NCBI GenBank assembly: GCA_016178305.1
Contig: JACOTM010000066.1
Location: forward strand, 1 to 46,202
Direction of reading: 5' to 3'
DNA from: Flavobacteriia bacterium
GTDB lineage: Bacteria > Bacteroidota > Bacteroidia > Flavobacteriales_D > Crocinitomicaceae
Length of the DNA stretch: 46,202 nucleotides
Under the pieces are notes generated by a model. The model made no database searches and was not told the origin of the DNA. It saw only the letters and a list, made by a program, of their open reading frames with translations. Shown piece after piece: positions 8,145 to 17,862 of the stretch (its first letter is position 1; each line of letters begins with the position of its first letter). Both the position numbers and the translations under genes were made by a program.

Positions 8145-10184
8145 ATGAATAAAAAAACCAATAATATGAAATTACTTCACTATTTTGCAGCCATAATCAT
8201 GGGTACAGTGATTTTAAGTTCTTGTACACGTGAAAGATCTACTTCTACTGGATGGGAGTATAATGATCCAAAAACAGGAGGCTTTCAAAAATTTCCATTC
8301 ATGGATCAAGAAACTGGACCAGGTCTAGTTATGGTTGAAGGTGGTACATTTACCATGGGTAGAGCTGAACAAGATGTTATGTTCGACTGGAACAATCGTC
8401 CTGTTAGAGTTTCTGTATCATCGTTTTACATGGACCAAACAGAAGTAACAAACTTCCATTGGTGCGAGTATTTATATTGGATTTCAAGAGCTTACGAAAC
8501 TTATCCTATCGTTTATAAAAATGCTTTGCCTGACACGAATGCATGGAGATCGCCATTAGGGTTTCAAGAGAAATTTGTTGAATATTATTTAAGACACCCT
8601 GCATATAGAGATTACCCTGTAGTTGGTGTTACTTGGTTACAAGCATCAGACTATTGTAAATGGAGAACGGATCGTGTAAATGAATATATCTTAATCCGCG
8701 AAGGTGTTTTAGATTATAACATTGAACAAAGAGATGAGGCTACATTTAATACGGAATCATATTTGGCAGGTCAGTATGAAGAAAAAGTTTTGGATAATCC
8801 GCAAGATTTGAACCCTTCACATGCAAATGGAAAAAAATTAGGAACTCGTCAAGTAAGAATGGAAGATGGTATTTTGTTACCACGTTATAGACTCCCAACT
8901 GAAGCTGAATGGGAATTTGCTTACTACGGATTAGTTGGAAACTTACAAGAAGGAACCGAATTAATTACTGAAAGAAGATTATTTGCTTGGGATGGACATT
9001 GGGTACGTAATGATGAAGAACAATTTCAAGGTTCTATTCGAGCAAACTTTGTGAGAGGAACTGGTGATTACATGGGGGTTGCAGGTCAGTTAAATGATGC
9101 TGCAGATGTAACGGCACCTGTAGAATCTTATTGGCCAAACGATTACGGTTTATACCACATGGCTGGTAACGTATCAGAATGGGTGTTAGATGTTTACCGT
9201 CCATTATCTTCGGAAGATTTTGATGAGTTTAGACCATTTAGAGGAAATGTATTCAAAACTAAATTATTAAACAACGCTGGTTCTACGGAAATCAAAAATT
9301 CTACAGTTCAGTTTGATGTACATGGAATGAAAGAATATTTAAATGAATTTGAAAGAGTTCGTTACCAAAGAATATCAGCTCAAAAGCACGATCCAAATGA
9401 TAGTATCATTCCTGTTGGAATTTCAAAAAATGTTCAATCTAGAAATCCTGATAGAAAAGGATATGCTCCAGATCCATTTTATGTATCACATGGTAATGTG
9501 AAAGATTCTATCGAATTAGCTTTATTAGCAAAAATAAATCATGTTATAGATTTATCTATTATCGATAAAAACAATAAACATGATAATGAAGCTGCTGCTC
9601 GAATTCAAGATGAATTGTTTGATGGTATATTTGCTGAAGAATTAAGAGTAGGTCCTAGTGGCGAAGAGTATGCATTTGAAATTATCTCTATGTTACGTGA
9701 AGGATTTACAGCTTTTATTACTGACACTCCAGGAAAATTAAAATACAGAAATGTAACTGAAGAAGAAAATATTGGGCGTATCAATTATAGAAAAGATGAT
9801 TATATTGATTATTTAGATGGTGATATTGAAAGTTCTATCTACTATGATAATGACGACCGTAAAAACAAAATTAATCAAGCAAGCCGTGACCCAAATTTAA
9901 TTATGTACCAAAGTCAACACGAAGAATTTGGTTTAGATGGGTTACAAGTTAAACCTGGTGACAGAACTTCATGGCCAACAACTTTAGTTTCTGACAAATC
10001 TAGAGTATATAAAGGTGGTTCTTGGAAAGATCGAGCATATTGGTTAGTTGGTGGTACAAGACGTTTCTTAGATGAAGATAAATCTATGTCAACAATTGGA
10101 TTTAGATGTTGTATGGATAGACTAGGCAGTCCAATAGGAATGGGTGTATCAGGAGACAAACCGAAGAAAAAGAAAAAGAAATAA
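8145..10184 (+). CDS. gldJ: Gliding motility / T9SS lipoprotein GldJ
   Basis: GldJ is an inner-face outer-membrane lipoprotein needed for stability of other Gld proteins, for T9SS secretion and for gliding. The 679-residue product has a lipoprotein signal with lipobox LSSC (Cys27); an internal ATG at 8166 would give an equally good 20-residue leader. A formylglycine-generating-enzyme-like (FGE-sulfatase) fold begins near residue 58 (GLVMVEGGTFTMGR) and includes YMDQTEVTN, RLPTEAEWEFAYYG, MAGNVSEWVLDVY and the terminal block YKGGSWKDRAYWL...TIGFRCC. Between the last two blocks lies a long charged insert (about residues 370-600), which makes it longer than the roughly 560 residues I recall for Flavobacterium GldJ. 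The C-terminus is a run of lysines. GldK is a related alternative, but the porU/porV and murF neighbourhood fits GldJ. Confidence 0.9.
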   Translation: MNKKTNNMKLLHYFAAIIMGTVILSSCTRERSTSTGWEYNDPKTGGFQKFPFMDQETGPGLVMVEGGTFTMGRAEQDVMFDWNNRPVRVSVSSFYMDQTEVTNFHWCEYLYWISRAYETYPIVYKNALPDTNAWRSPLGFQEKFVEYYLRHPAYRDYPVVGVTWLQASDYCKWRTDRVNEYILIREGVLDYNIEQRDEATFNTESYLAGQYEEKVLDNPQDLNPSHANGKKLGTRQVRMEDGILLPRYRLPTEAEWEFAYYGLVGNLQEGTELITERRLFAWDGHWVRNDEEQFQGSIRANFVRGTGDYMGVAGQLNDAADVTAPVESYWPNDYGLYHMAGNVSEWVLDVYRPLSSEDFDEFRPFRGNVFKTKLLNNAGSTEIKNSTVQFDVHGMKEYLNEFERVRYQRISAQKHDPNDSIIPVGISKNVQSRNPDRKGYAPDPFYVSHGNVKDSIELALLAKINHVIDLSIIDKNNKHDNEAAARIQDELFDGIFAEELRVGPSGEEYAFEIISMLREGFTAFITDTPGKLKYRNVTEEENIGRINYRKDDYIDYLDGDIESSIYYDNDDRKNKINQASRDPNLIMYQSQHEEFGLDGLQVKPGDRTSWPTTLVSDKSRVYKGGSWKDRAYWLVGGTRRFLDEDKSMSTIGFRCCMDRLGSPIGMGVSGDKPKKKKKK

Positions 10185-10190
10185 AATAGT

Positions 10191-10217
10191 AAAACCCGTT
10201 GAAAGACGGGTTTTTTT
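10191..10217 (+). terminator. Intrinsic terminator after gldJ
   Basis: The 9-bp stem AAAACCCGT / ACGGGTTTT with loop TGAAAG is followed by a T run. It begins 7 nt after the gldJ stop and ends only 13 nt before the murF ATG. Confidence 0.85.
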
Positions 10218-10230
10218 ATGTGAAAAAGAA

Positions 10231-11511
10231 ATGGAGCAATTATTTAACTTATTTTATGAAACTTCAGGATTAACAACTGATAGTAGAAATATTTTTGAAA
10301 ATTCTATTTTCATTTGTTTAAAAGGTGAAAAATTTGATGGTAATACATTCGCAAACGAAGCCCTTTTAAAAGGAGCTAAATATGTAATTAGTGATAATTA
10401 TGAGAATTGTGATAACATCAAGATTTTTTATGTTGAAAATACTTTAACGTTTCTTCAAAAATTAGCGAATTACCATCGTCGTAAATTTAACATTCCAATC
10501 ATTGGAATAACCGGTAGCAATGGAAAAACCACATCCAAAGAATTAATTAGTTTTGTTTTAGCTACTAAATATAACATTCTTTTTACAGAAGGAAATTTAA
10601 ACAATCATATTGGCGTTCCGTTAACATTATTGAGATTAAATGCTTCTCATCAAATTGCTGTTATAGAAATGGGAGCAAACAAATTGAATGACATTGAAGA
10701 ATTATGTAACATAACTGAACCAACACATGGAATAATTACCAATATTGGAAAAGCACATTTGGAAGGTTTTAAAAATTTTACTGGTGTATTAAATACAAAA
10801 AAAGAATTATTTGATAGTGTTTCTAAATCCAATGGCACAATCATTTATAATAACGACGATGAAAACATAATTAATATACTTCCTAAAGAAACAACAAATA
10901 TTAGTTATGGCACAACTACTAACGCAACAATAAAAGGTGACTTAACTTCTTTAAATCCTTATATTGAAATGGAGTGGAAATTTGATAGTTATATTTCGCC
11001 AAAGATTCAAACAAATTTAGTAGGAAAATATAATTTTTATAATTTTTTAGCAGCTATTACATTTGGAATTCAATTCAATATTAATCCCGAAGAAATAAAC
11101 AAAGCTTTATCTGGGTATATTCCTACAAATAATCGTTCCCAAGTAAAAGAAACAGCAAACAATACGCTTATTTTAGATTGTTATAATGCAAATCCATCGA
11201 GTATGTTTAATGCTATAGAAAGCTTTTCTTTAATCGAAAATAAAGACAAAGTAGCAATTCTTGGAGATATGTTAGAATTAGGCGATGAATCAGTACTTGA
11301 ACATCAAAAAATAATTAATCAAATTAATAGTTTACAAATAAATACTTTTTATGTTGGACCTATTTTTAAAAAAATATTAAACACAAGTAATTGTTTTGAA
11401 AATAGAGAACTTGCTATTGAATATTTCAAAAATAATCCGCTCAATAATATGCTAATTTTACTGAAAGGTTCTCGAGGAATTGGGTTAGAAAAGTTAGATG
11501 ATTTTTTTTAA
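10231..11511 (+). CDS. murF: UDP-N-acetylmuramoyl-tripeptide--D-alanyl-D-alanine ligase
   Basis: MurF adds D-Ala-D-Ala to UDP-MurNAc-tripeptide, the last cytoplasmic step of peptidoglycan precursor synthesis. The 427-residue protein shows the N-terminal substrate domain (TTDSRNIFENSIFICLKG), the ATP-binding loop GITGSNGKTTSKE near residues 91-103, then NNHIGVPLTLLRL, IEMGANKLNDIEEL, NIGKAHLEGF and the C-terminal domain with LDCYNANPSSM and ILGDMLELG. The open frame continues upstream into gldJ, but the ATG at 10231 is the sensible start because the earlier part encodes the terminator hairpin. There is no room for a separate promoter after the gldJ terminator, so expression probably relies on read-through. 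The 3' end overlaps the convergent accC by 71 bp. Confidence 0.95.
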   Translation: MEQLFNLFYETSGLTTDSRNIFENSIFICLKGEKFDGNTFANEALLKGAKYVISDNYENCDNIKIFYVENTLTFLQKLANYHRRKFNIPIIGITGSNGKTTSKELISFVLATKYNILFTEGNLNNHIGVPLTLLRLNASHQIAVIEMGANKLNDIEELCNITEPTHGIITNIGKAHLEGFKNFTGVLNTKKELFDSVSKSNGTIIYNNDDENIINILPKETTNISYGTTTNATIKGDLTSLNPYIEMEWKFDSYISPKIQTNLVGKYNFYNFLAAITFGIQFNINPEEINKALSGYIPTNNRSQVKETANNTLILDCYNANPSSMFNAIESFSLIENKDKVAILGDMLELGDESVLEHQKIINQINSLQINTFYVGPIFKKILNTSNCFENRELAIEYFKNNPLNNMLILLKGSRGIGLEKLDDFF

Positions 11512-12994
11512 TTCTAGAAACGGTATTGTATCCAATTGTGATTTCTCTTGAAGCATATTCTTTCGAATTACGCTTTTTTATTGAATTCCAAATTTCATCA
11601 ATTCCATGCTCTAAAGCTTCTTTTTCTTCTTCCATCGCTGCATGCATGATTTTTGGATCTGAAAAATAATGTTTTACAAAATTTGTATCAAAATTACCAC
11701 TGATAAAAGCTTCATGTTTCAATACATATTTGCCAAAATCAAGCGTTGTTTTAATACCTGATATCTGATAATTATCAATTGCCTGAATTGTTCTTCGAAT
11801 AGCATCTTCCCTTGTTTTTCCCCAAACAACTAGTTTAGCAATCATTGGATCGTAATATATGGGGATATCCATCCCTTCAACAAAAGCATCATCAACGCGA
11901 ACACTTCGCCCTGAAGGAATACGGTATCTTTTTAAATTACCAATATCAGGCGTAAAACCATTCAAAGTATCTTCAGCATACACTCGAACTTCAATAGCAT
12001 GACCTTTAATTTTTATTTCTTCTTGTTTTAATGGTAAATCTTCTCCCCTAGCCACTTTTATTTGCCACTCCACCAAATCAAGACCAGTAATCTCTTCGGT
12101 TACAGGATGTTCAACTTGCAAACGGGTATTCATTTCTAAGAAGTAGTAGTTTAAATCTGCATCTAAAAGAAATTCTACAGTACCTGCTCCTTCATAATTA
12201 CAAGCTTTACATACAGCTACAGCTGACTCCCCCATTTTCTGTCTAATTTCAGGGGTCAAGACAGCGCTTGGGGCTTCTTCAACAACCTTTTGATGTCTTC
12301 TTTGGATGCTACATTCTCTTTCAAAGAGATATACTGTATTTCCTTTTCGATCTGCAAAAACCTGAATTTCAATATGTCTTGGTTTAGTAACAAATTTTTC
12401 TATAAAAACGGCATCATCACCAAAAGATGAACGCGCTTCATTTTGAGCTAATTTCATTTGTTCAGCAAATTCAGCAGAATTTTCTACCAAGCGCATTCCT
12501 TTACCACCACCACCAGCAGATGCTTTAATTAAAATGGGATAACCTACTTCTTCAGCAATTAGTATAGCTTCGTTAACGTCCGTAATTGCGCTATCAACAC
12601 CTGGAACTAAAGGAACATTATAACTTTTAACAGCTTGTTTTGCACTTAATTTATCCCCCATAACTTCCATAGCTTCTGGAGAAGGTCCAATAAAAGTAAT
12701 TCCTGCTTCTTTAACTTTTCTAGCAAAAGTAGCATTTTCAGAAAGAAATCCGTATCCTGGATGAATACCATCGACACCAAGTTCTTTACAATGCTGTAAA
12801 ATCACATCTTGTTTTAAATAGCTTTCAGCAGATGGACTCTCACCTACATAAACAGATTCATCTGCTTCTAGTACATGAGGAGCATTTCGATCTGCGTCAG
12901 AATATATGGCTACAGATGAAATATTCATTTTTTTCAATGTACGAATAATTCGACGAGCTATTTCTCCTCTGTTAGCTACTAATACCTTTTTCAT
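11441..12994 (-). CDS. accC: Biotin carboxylase (acyl-CoA carboxylase alpha subunit)
   Basis: It carboxylates the biotin of a carrier protein using ATP and bicarbonate, feeding acetyl-CoA carboxylase or a propionyl-CoA carboxylase. The order of domains is canonical: N-terminal KKVLVANRGEIARRII, ATP-grasp glycine loop KASAGGGGKGMRLV near residue 160, FIEKFVTKPRHIEIQ, RECSIQRRHQKVVEEAPS, the EMNTRLQVEHPVTE active-site segment near residue 288, and the biotin-carboxylase C-domain with FTPDIGNL and YYDPMIAKLVVWG. At 517 residues it is about 70 longer than E. coli AccC. The last 24 residues are encoded antisense to the murF 3' end. No biotin carrier or carboxyltransferase gene is adjacent, so acetyl- versus propionyl-CoA use is open. 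Confidence 0.94.
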   Translation of the reverse strand: MKKVLVANRGEIARRIIRTLKKMNISSVAIYSDADRNAPHVLEADESVYVGESPSAESYLKQDVILQHCKELGVDGIHPGYGFLSENATFARKVKEAGITFIGPSPEAMEVMGDKLSAKQAVKSYNVPLVPGVDSAITDVNEAILIAEEVGYPILIKASAGGGGKGMRLVENSAEFAEQMKLAQNEARSSFGDDAVFIEKFVTKPRHIEIQVFADRKGNTVYLFERECSIQRRHQKVVEEAPSAVLTPEIRQKMGESAVAVCKACNYEGAGTVEFLLDADLNYYFLEMNTRLQVEHPVTEEITGLDLVEWQIKVARGEDLPLKQEEIKIKGHAIEVRVYAEDTLNGFTPDIGNLKRYRIPSGRSVRVDDAFVEGMDIPIYYDPMIAKLVVWGKTREDAIRRTIQAIDNYQISGIKTTLDFGKYVLKHEAFISGNFDTNFVKHYFSDPKIMHAAMEEEKEALEHGIDEIWNSIKKRNSKEYASREITIGYNTVSRIKKNHLTFLTQFLENLSVKLAYY

Positions 12995-13054
12995 ACAACT
13001 ACCTTTATTATTATTTGTAATTATTTTATTATCTTGAATGCTATTCGATTCTGC

Positions 13055-13062
13055 AAAAATAA
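13055..13062 (-). promoter_or_regulatory. -7 box for accC
   Basis: The minus strand reads TATTTTTG, an exact TAnnTTTG match, 60 nt before the accC ATG. No clear -33 element was seen. Confidence 0.4.
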
Positions 13063-13186
13063 CAAAAAGATTTTAGGGAAAGTAATTGTTTTTAAAGGAT
13101 TCTGAAATATTTTCATCTATCTAAGTTCACAATGCTTTTACTCCAAAAACACTCAAAATAACCTATCTAAAAATTTCTGAAAGCAA

Positions 13187-13204
13187 ACATAGGAGTTTCT
13201 ATGT
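13187..13204 (-). terminator. Small hairpin just after tamB
   Basis: The stem ACATAG / CTATGT with a 6-nt loop begins 1 nt after the tamB stop on the minus strand. It is short and lacks a strong U tract, so termination here is only possible. The rest of the accC-tamB gap (12995-13205) contains no gene that I can see. Confidence 0.25.
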
Positions 13205-13205
13205 G

Positions 13206-16200
13206 TTAAACGAAATAATCTGAGTCAGGTTTAATAAAAAGCGATGAAATTGGTGTATCAACAGGGATAGGAGTTTGTTTTCTTTTCTTTTTATTGGGAT
13301 ATTTTTTCTTTTCTTTTTGCCTAAAAAGATCAAATGTATATTGTATTAGTTTAAAACTATTTAGATCGTTAAAATCTTCTTGATAATGTAATCCAGCACC
13401 TTGCGTAAATAACCCTAATGATTTTTGCTGTATAATTGTATTATCATTTGACTCGTTAAATACATTAATTCTAAATGTACCAGATTCATTTAACAAATAT
13501 TCTAAACTAACATCCCCAATCAATGAACTTTGAGTAGTTGATTTTGTAGTCGTTGTAGAGTTTTCAACGCCAAAACTTCCTGTTAATATCAATCTATTAT
13601 CTAAAAATTGTTTTGATACATCAAGAGCAACTGTTTTATCTCCATTTGCATCAGCATCCAAATCTAATTTTAATTTATACTCTTTTGACACTTGAGAGAG
13701 GATTGCATTTATCTGATTAGCAGCAATATCTAAGGCAGTATTCACTCCTCCCCCACCATTTTCTTGTAAAGATTGAAAATGCCTCAATACTAATAATGAA
13801 ATAAATTGTCTATTTAATTCATCTGGATTACTTTTTATTCCATTTAATAACGATTGTTCTTCATCAGTTGCTTTTGGAGCAATAATATCAAATGCAATTG
13901 CTGGTTTAAATAAAGTTTCTGATAAATTAATATAGCATTGAATATCTTGTGATACAGATGCATTTGTTCCATTAATTTTTTCTTTTGAAATTTCATCCAA
14001 ACTTGCCTTTACATCAAAATAGGTATGTAAATCAATATAAGCATTATAGGGATCACCTGTCCACGTTAACGATCCTTTTTGAATAATTAGAGGTTGTCTA
14101 ACACTTCCCATTACAAAATTATAAAGTCCTTTTTTTACATTAAAAGAACCTTCCATATTGATATCTCCCAAGTTATCTAATTTCACAGCAATATCACCTT
14201 CTCCATTTGCTTTAATTTCATCACCTGTTTTTTCATTAAAAATTATTCTCAAATCAGCATCTGGAGTGACTTTAAAATTAAGATCTAAATCAACACCTGT
14301 AAAATCAATTGCATCATTTTTAACAGTTAATGTATCAAATTCTGGTTTTAACTTATAAGTGATTGGGCTATCTTCATCTTCTTCAATAACAGAAGAACTA
14401 TACATTGGAAAGATTATTTTTGTTTCTTTTTGACTTTTCAAATTCACCGTAATTTCTATGTTTTCTGAATAACCAAAAATATTAGCAAAACCTGTAGCGT
14501 AACCTTTTCCATAATAAACATCTCCTTCTTTAAAAGTCGTATTTAAAACTAAAAACTTTTCAAGCGGAGCTGGTTTCCAAGCAAAAAATGGATCTTTATG
14601 ATAATAATCATCTTCTAAATTAAATAACAAATCAAAATTCCAATCAAAAAAATAATTATGATAGATAGAGCCATTCAAAACACCTGTGTTTCCTTCTTCA
14701 TCATTCACAGGCATATTATCAATATAGAAACCGTATTTATCAGAAGATATTTTTCCATTGAATCCAAAATTCACTCCTAACACATCTAATTTAGCATTTC
14801 CATCAATCAACTTCACTTCTCCTTCAATTTCGGGCTTGTCAAATGTACCTTTGACTTGTAATTTCCCATCAATTAGCCCTTTGACATTTGACATTACAGC
14901 AGGATCCATGAAAGCATTTGTAAATTTAATATCCGTTTTATCAAAATCTAAATAAAAATCAAGATTATCTTTTTTTCTATCCAGATAATAATTCCCTTCA
15001 AAAGCAAATGTCTCAATCGTTTTATAAATTAAATCACCTGTTAAGCCAAAACTATTTGAAGCCTTATTCCATTGTGATTGAAAGAAAATATTTCCAACTT
15101 CATGTTTATCTATATATAAATTTTGAATATTAGCATCTCCAATATAAGTCAAATTTTTATACGGATTTGACAAATACCCCCAGCCATTCATCGTACCTTC
15201 TAATTCAACTGGAACACCTAACAACACACTCAGATCACTCAATGACAGATCATTAATTTTAAAATTCAACTTATCATTATCATTGTTTGAAATTCTCCCA
15301 AATAGGGAAATAAATTGTTGTTTTCGTTCTAATTTAAAATTATCAATATCAATAGTGTTTTCGAAAACAGTAATATTGGATTGCTCTTTTGTAAACCACT
15401 TTTTTTCTTTTAATGCAAAATAGGACGGCGACAAGGTAATATTAAATCTATTAACCCCTAAAACTTTGGTATTCCAACTTATTTTAGAATCATTTTTTGT
15501 ATTCGGATTCCATGTCAAACTAGAATTTAGCTCATCTTTTGTTCCTATAGTTACAAATTTTAAATTTTCAACTTTAATACTATCATTTAAATTAAATTTT
15601 TTAATTGAATAGGTTGCCTCTAAACCGGAAGAAGTCAATTTTTGATTGACATCAATTTCAGACATTTTTAAACCCAGATAATTAATTGATTGAGAATTTA
15701 TTTTCATGAAAAAATTTTCACTTTCTTCAGAATATGAACCATTAATTCTAGTCCCTTTCGTTATTATTAAATCAGGAATAAATATGGCTAACAAATCATT
15801 TATCTCTTTAATTTCAATCGTATATTCAAAATGATTTTTCGGTTTAACAACTTTTTTATGATTCTTTTTTTTCGAATTATTTGACAAATTTTCTTTCGGT
15901 TTAAGTATCGCTGGGAAAACCTTACTAAATTGATTTTCAAATTCAGAAACTACGGTTTCAAAATCAACTTTACCAATGATTGTAGTATTTAAAATATTAC
16001 TATTAATTGATAATATATCTTGATCTAAAGCTCGTTTAATATTCAAAGTTAATTCTGGAATTTCAATTATTTTATCTTGTTCAAAATATTTTAATTCTTC
16101 CATCTTAATTTGGCCTCTTAAATTACTTGATGAATTTCCAATTAAATTAACTCTAAATTTTGAACTAAGATTTGAATTATCGATATGTGTAATGTTTAAT

Positions 16201-17840
16201 TTTGTCAATAATGCTTTAGACAAGTCAACGGTGAAATCCATTTGTTGCTCTCCTTTCAAATCAATAAATCCTTCAAAAATTAAATTTAAATTATTATCTT
16301 TAACTTCAATAATTCCATCGATTCGATCATCAATATACTTTCCTTTTTCAACAAAAACATTTTCATAGACATAATCTAAATATTCCAAATGATGAATATT
16401 CCCTTCAATATCGTTGAATTTAATATCTGAAAGTGACTTTATTTCTCCACTTAAAAAAACAGTTCCATCAACTCTACCAAAAGTCTCATCTTCTAAAAAT
16501 TGATCTAATTGAAAGTTTTCTATTTTAACATCATAATCACTTGCTTGCGATTTTTCAAATAAATAGGAATTATTCTCTCTGTTTTCTGTAAACATGATAC
16601 CATTATCAAACTTTACAGACCCTAAAGCGGTTTTAAGTTGATTTGATGCGACAACAAATTGAGAATAAAACCCATCTAATTTAAAATTTCGAGCTTCAAA
16701 AAAGGATAATCGATCGATGTATTTGTCAAAAGTTAAATAATTTCCACCATTATCTTTAGGCATTTTTATTTTTCTTAAATCTGCTAATGAAATATAGGCG
16801 TAATCTAACTTTTCCTGAAAAAATGCTTGACTAAAATTTCTAAAATCAGGTAAATTCAAAGTTCCTTGTAGAACCGTTTTTTGACCTGTTTTAAAATGTA
16901 ATTTATCTATTTTTAAATCTCTAACTTTTTTAGTTATCACGGCATCAATTTCAATCTGTTGTTCCATCCCCTCAAGCGCTGTAGCAAAATAAGAAATGTC
17001 TTTTAATGAAATTGAACTTGTTTTAATTTTTGAATCAAATGTTACACTATCCTCAAAAGAATAGAAGCATTGATAACGATTCATTAATAAATTCATTTTA
17101 GGAGCTATCACGTTGGAATAAGGCGTTCTAATTGATAAATTTTCCATTAACACACCCTTTTTAGAAATTTTGCAATAAGTACTAAAGGAATTTAAAACAA
17201 ATCCAGATTTATCTATCGCTGCAATTTTAGTGATATTTGCTCGAATTACATCATCAATAACAGTAATGTGCCTCGCATTGATAGTAACATGTTTCAAATG
17301 AATATGGTCATAATCTAAACCAAAAGAAGAATAATATTTTCGATTGTCATCGTAATAAAAAGAAACATCTTCTATATTAATTTCATTCAAATGCATATCA
17401 ATCGCTTTACCACTTTTCTTTTTTTGACTACTTCCAAAATAATCCGTGATAAACCAATAATTGTAATCGCCTGTCTTTTTATCTCTATTTAATTTAATGA
17501 CTCCTTTTTCAATTGCTATTTTATCCAGAATAACTTTGTTATCTTTCAAATTCAATTCATCCAATGTTACATACATCCTTGGAATATAAGCCAATGTATC
17601 GTTTTTCTGATCTTTTACTAATACGCCATCTAAAGCAACTTTATCTAGAAAAATGATTGAAACTTGATCAATTCTGAATGTCGTTTTTAATTCTTTGGAA
17701 AGAAAATCGGTTGCAATTTTAGCCAAATATGATTGAACGGGAGAAGTTCGAATAGCAAAAGCAAAAAACAATACAAAAATAAGAATCCATTCGATGGAAA
17801 TTCCTACTATTCTTCCTATTATTTTAATTATTTTTGTCAT
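13206..17840 (-). CDS. tamB: TamB-like translocation/assembly module, DUF490 protein
   Basis: TamB/AsmA-like proteins are very long periplasm-spanning beta-groove proteins anchored in the inner membrane. They are implicated in lipid transport to the outer membrane and in barrel assembly. The 1544-residue product has one N-terminal transmembrane helix (about residues 8-30) followed by the family signature RTSPVQSYLAKIATDFLSKEL. A very long stretch of beta-strand repeats comes next, and the conserved TamB C-terminal domain covers roughly the last 400 residues (NMEGSFNVKKGLYNFVMGS, LRHFQSLQENGGG, LDVSKQFLDNRLILTGSFGV). A basic KKKKYPNKKKRK segment lies close to the end. It is divergent from tsaD over a 22-bp gap. 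The BamA/TamA-like barrel at 24.4-25.7 kb is not adjacent and need not be its partner. Confidence 0.92.
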   Translation of the reverse strand: MTKIIKIIGRIVGISIEWILIFVLFFAFAIRTSPVQSYLAKIATDFLSKELKTTFRIDQVSIIFLDKVALDGVLVKDQKNDTLAYIPRMYVTLDELNLKDNKVILDKIAIEKGVIKLNRDKKTGDYNYWFITDYFGSSQKKKSGKAIDMHLNEINIEDVSFYYDDNRKYYSSFGLDYDHIHLKHVTINARHITVIDDVIRANITKIAAIDKSGFVLNSFSTYCKISKKGVLMENLSIRTPYSNVIAPKMNLLMNRYQCFYSFEDSVTFDSKIKTSSISLKDISYFATALEGMEQQIEIDAVITKKVRDLKIDKLHFKTGQKTVLQGTLNLPDFRNFSQAFFQEKLDYAYISLADLRKIKMPKDNGGNYLTFDKYIDRLSFFEARNFKLDGFYSQFVVASNQLKTALGSVKFDNGIMFTENRENNSYLFEKSQASDYDVKIENFQLDQFLEDETFGRVDGTVFLSGEIKSLSDIKFNDIEGNIHHLEYLDYVYENVFVEKGKYIDDRIDGIIEVKDNNLNLIFEGFIDLKGEQQMDFTVDLSKALLTKLNITHIDNSNLSSKFRVNLIGNSSSNLRGQIKMEELKYFEQDKIIEIPELTLNIKRALDQDILSINSNILNTTIIGKVDFETVVSEFENQFSKVFPAILKPKENLSNNSKKKNHKKVVKPKNHFEYTIEIKEINDLLAIFIPDLIITKGTRINGSYSEESENFFMKINSQSINYLGLKMSEIDVNQKLTSSGLEATYSIKKFNLNDSIKVENLKFVTIGTKDELNSSLTWNPNTKNDSKISWNTKVLGVNRFNITLSPSYFALKEKKWFTKEQSNITVFENTIDIDNFKLERKQQFISLFGRISNNDNDKLNFKINDLSLSDLSVLLGVPVELEGTMNGWGYLSNPYKNLTYIGDANIQNLYIDKHEVGNIFFQSQWNKASNSFGLTGDLIYKTIETFAFEGNYYLDRKKDNLDFYLDFDKTDIKFTNAFMDPAVMSNVKGLIDGKLQVKGTFDKPEIEGEVKLIDGNAKLDVLGVNFGFNGKISSDKYGFYIDNMPVNDEEGNTGVLNGSIYHNYFFDWNFDLLFNLEDDYYHKDPFFAWKPAPLEKFLVLNTTFKEGDVYYGKGYATGFANIFGYSENIEITVNLKSQKETKIIFPMYSSSVIEEDEDSPITYKLKPEFDTLTVKNDAIDFTGVDLDLNFKVTPDADLRIIFNEKTGDEIKANGEGDIAVKLDNLGDINMEGSFNVKKGLYNFVMGSVRQPLIIQKGSLTWTGDPYNAYIDLHTYFDVKASLDEISKEKINGTNASVSQDIQCYINLSETLFKPAIAFDIIAPKATDEEQSLLNGIKSNPDELNRQFISLLVLRHFQSLQENGGGGVNTALDIAANQINAILSQVSKEYKLKLDLDADANGDKTVALDVSKQFLDNRLILTGSFGVENSTTTTKSTTQSSLIGDVSLEYLLNESGTFRINVFNESNDNTIIQQKSLGLFTQGAGLHYQEDFNDLNSFKLIQYTFDLFRQKEKKKYPNKKKRKQTPIPVDTPISSLFIKPDSDYFV
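17829..17836 (+). promoter_or_regulatory. -7 box for tsaD
   Basis: TATTTTTG is an exact TAnnTTTG match on the plus strand, 26 nt before the tsaD TTG start and lying inside the first codons of the divergent tamB. Confidence 0.4.
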
Positions 17841-17847
17841 TCAGATA

Positions 17848-17855
17848 CAAATTTA
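17848..17855 (-). promoter_or_regulatory. -7 box for tamB
   Basis: The minus strand reads TAAATTTG, an exact TAnnTTTG match, 7 nt before the tamB ATG, so the leader would be only a few bases. It faces the tsaD box at 17829-17836, with both start points predicted near 17842. Confidence 0.4.
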
Positions 17856-17862
17856 ATAAAAG

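Noticed and set aside
10144-10230. 29-codon N-terminal extension of murF
   Set aside because: It overlaps the end of gldJ and encodes the terminator hairpin; the MurF fold begins at the ATG at 10231.
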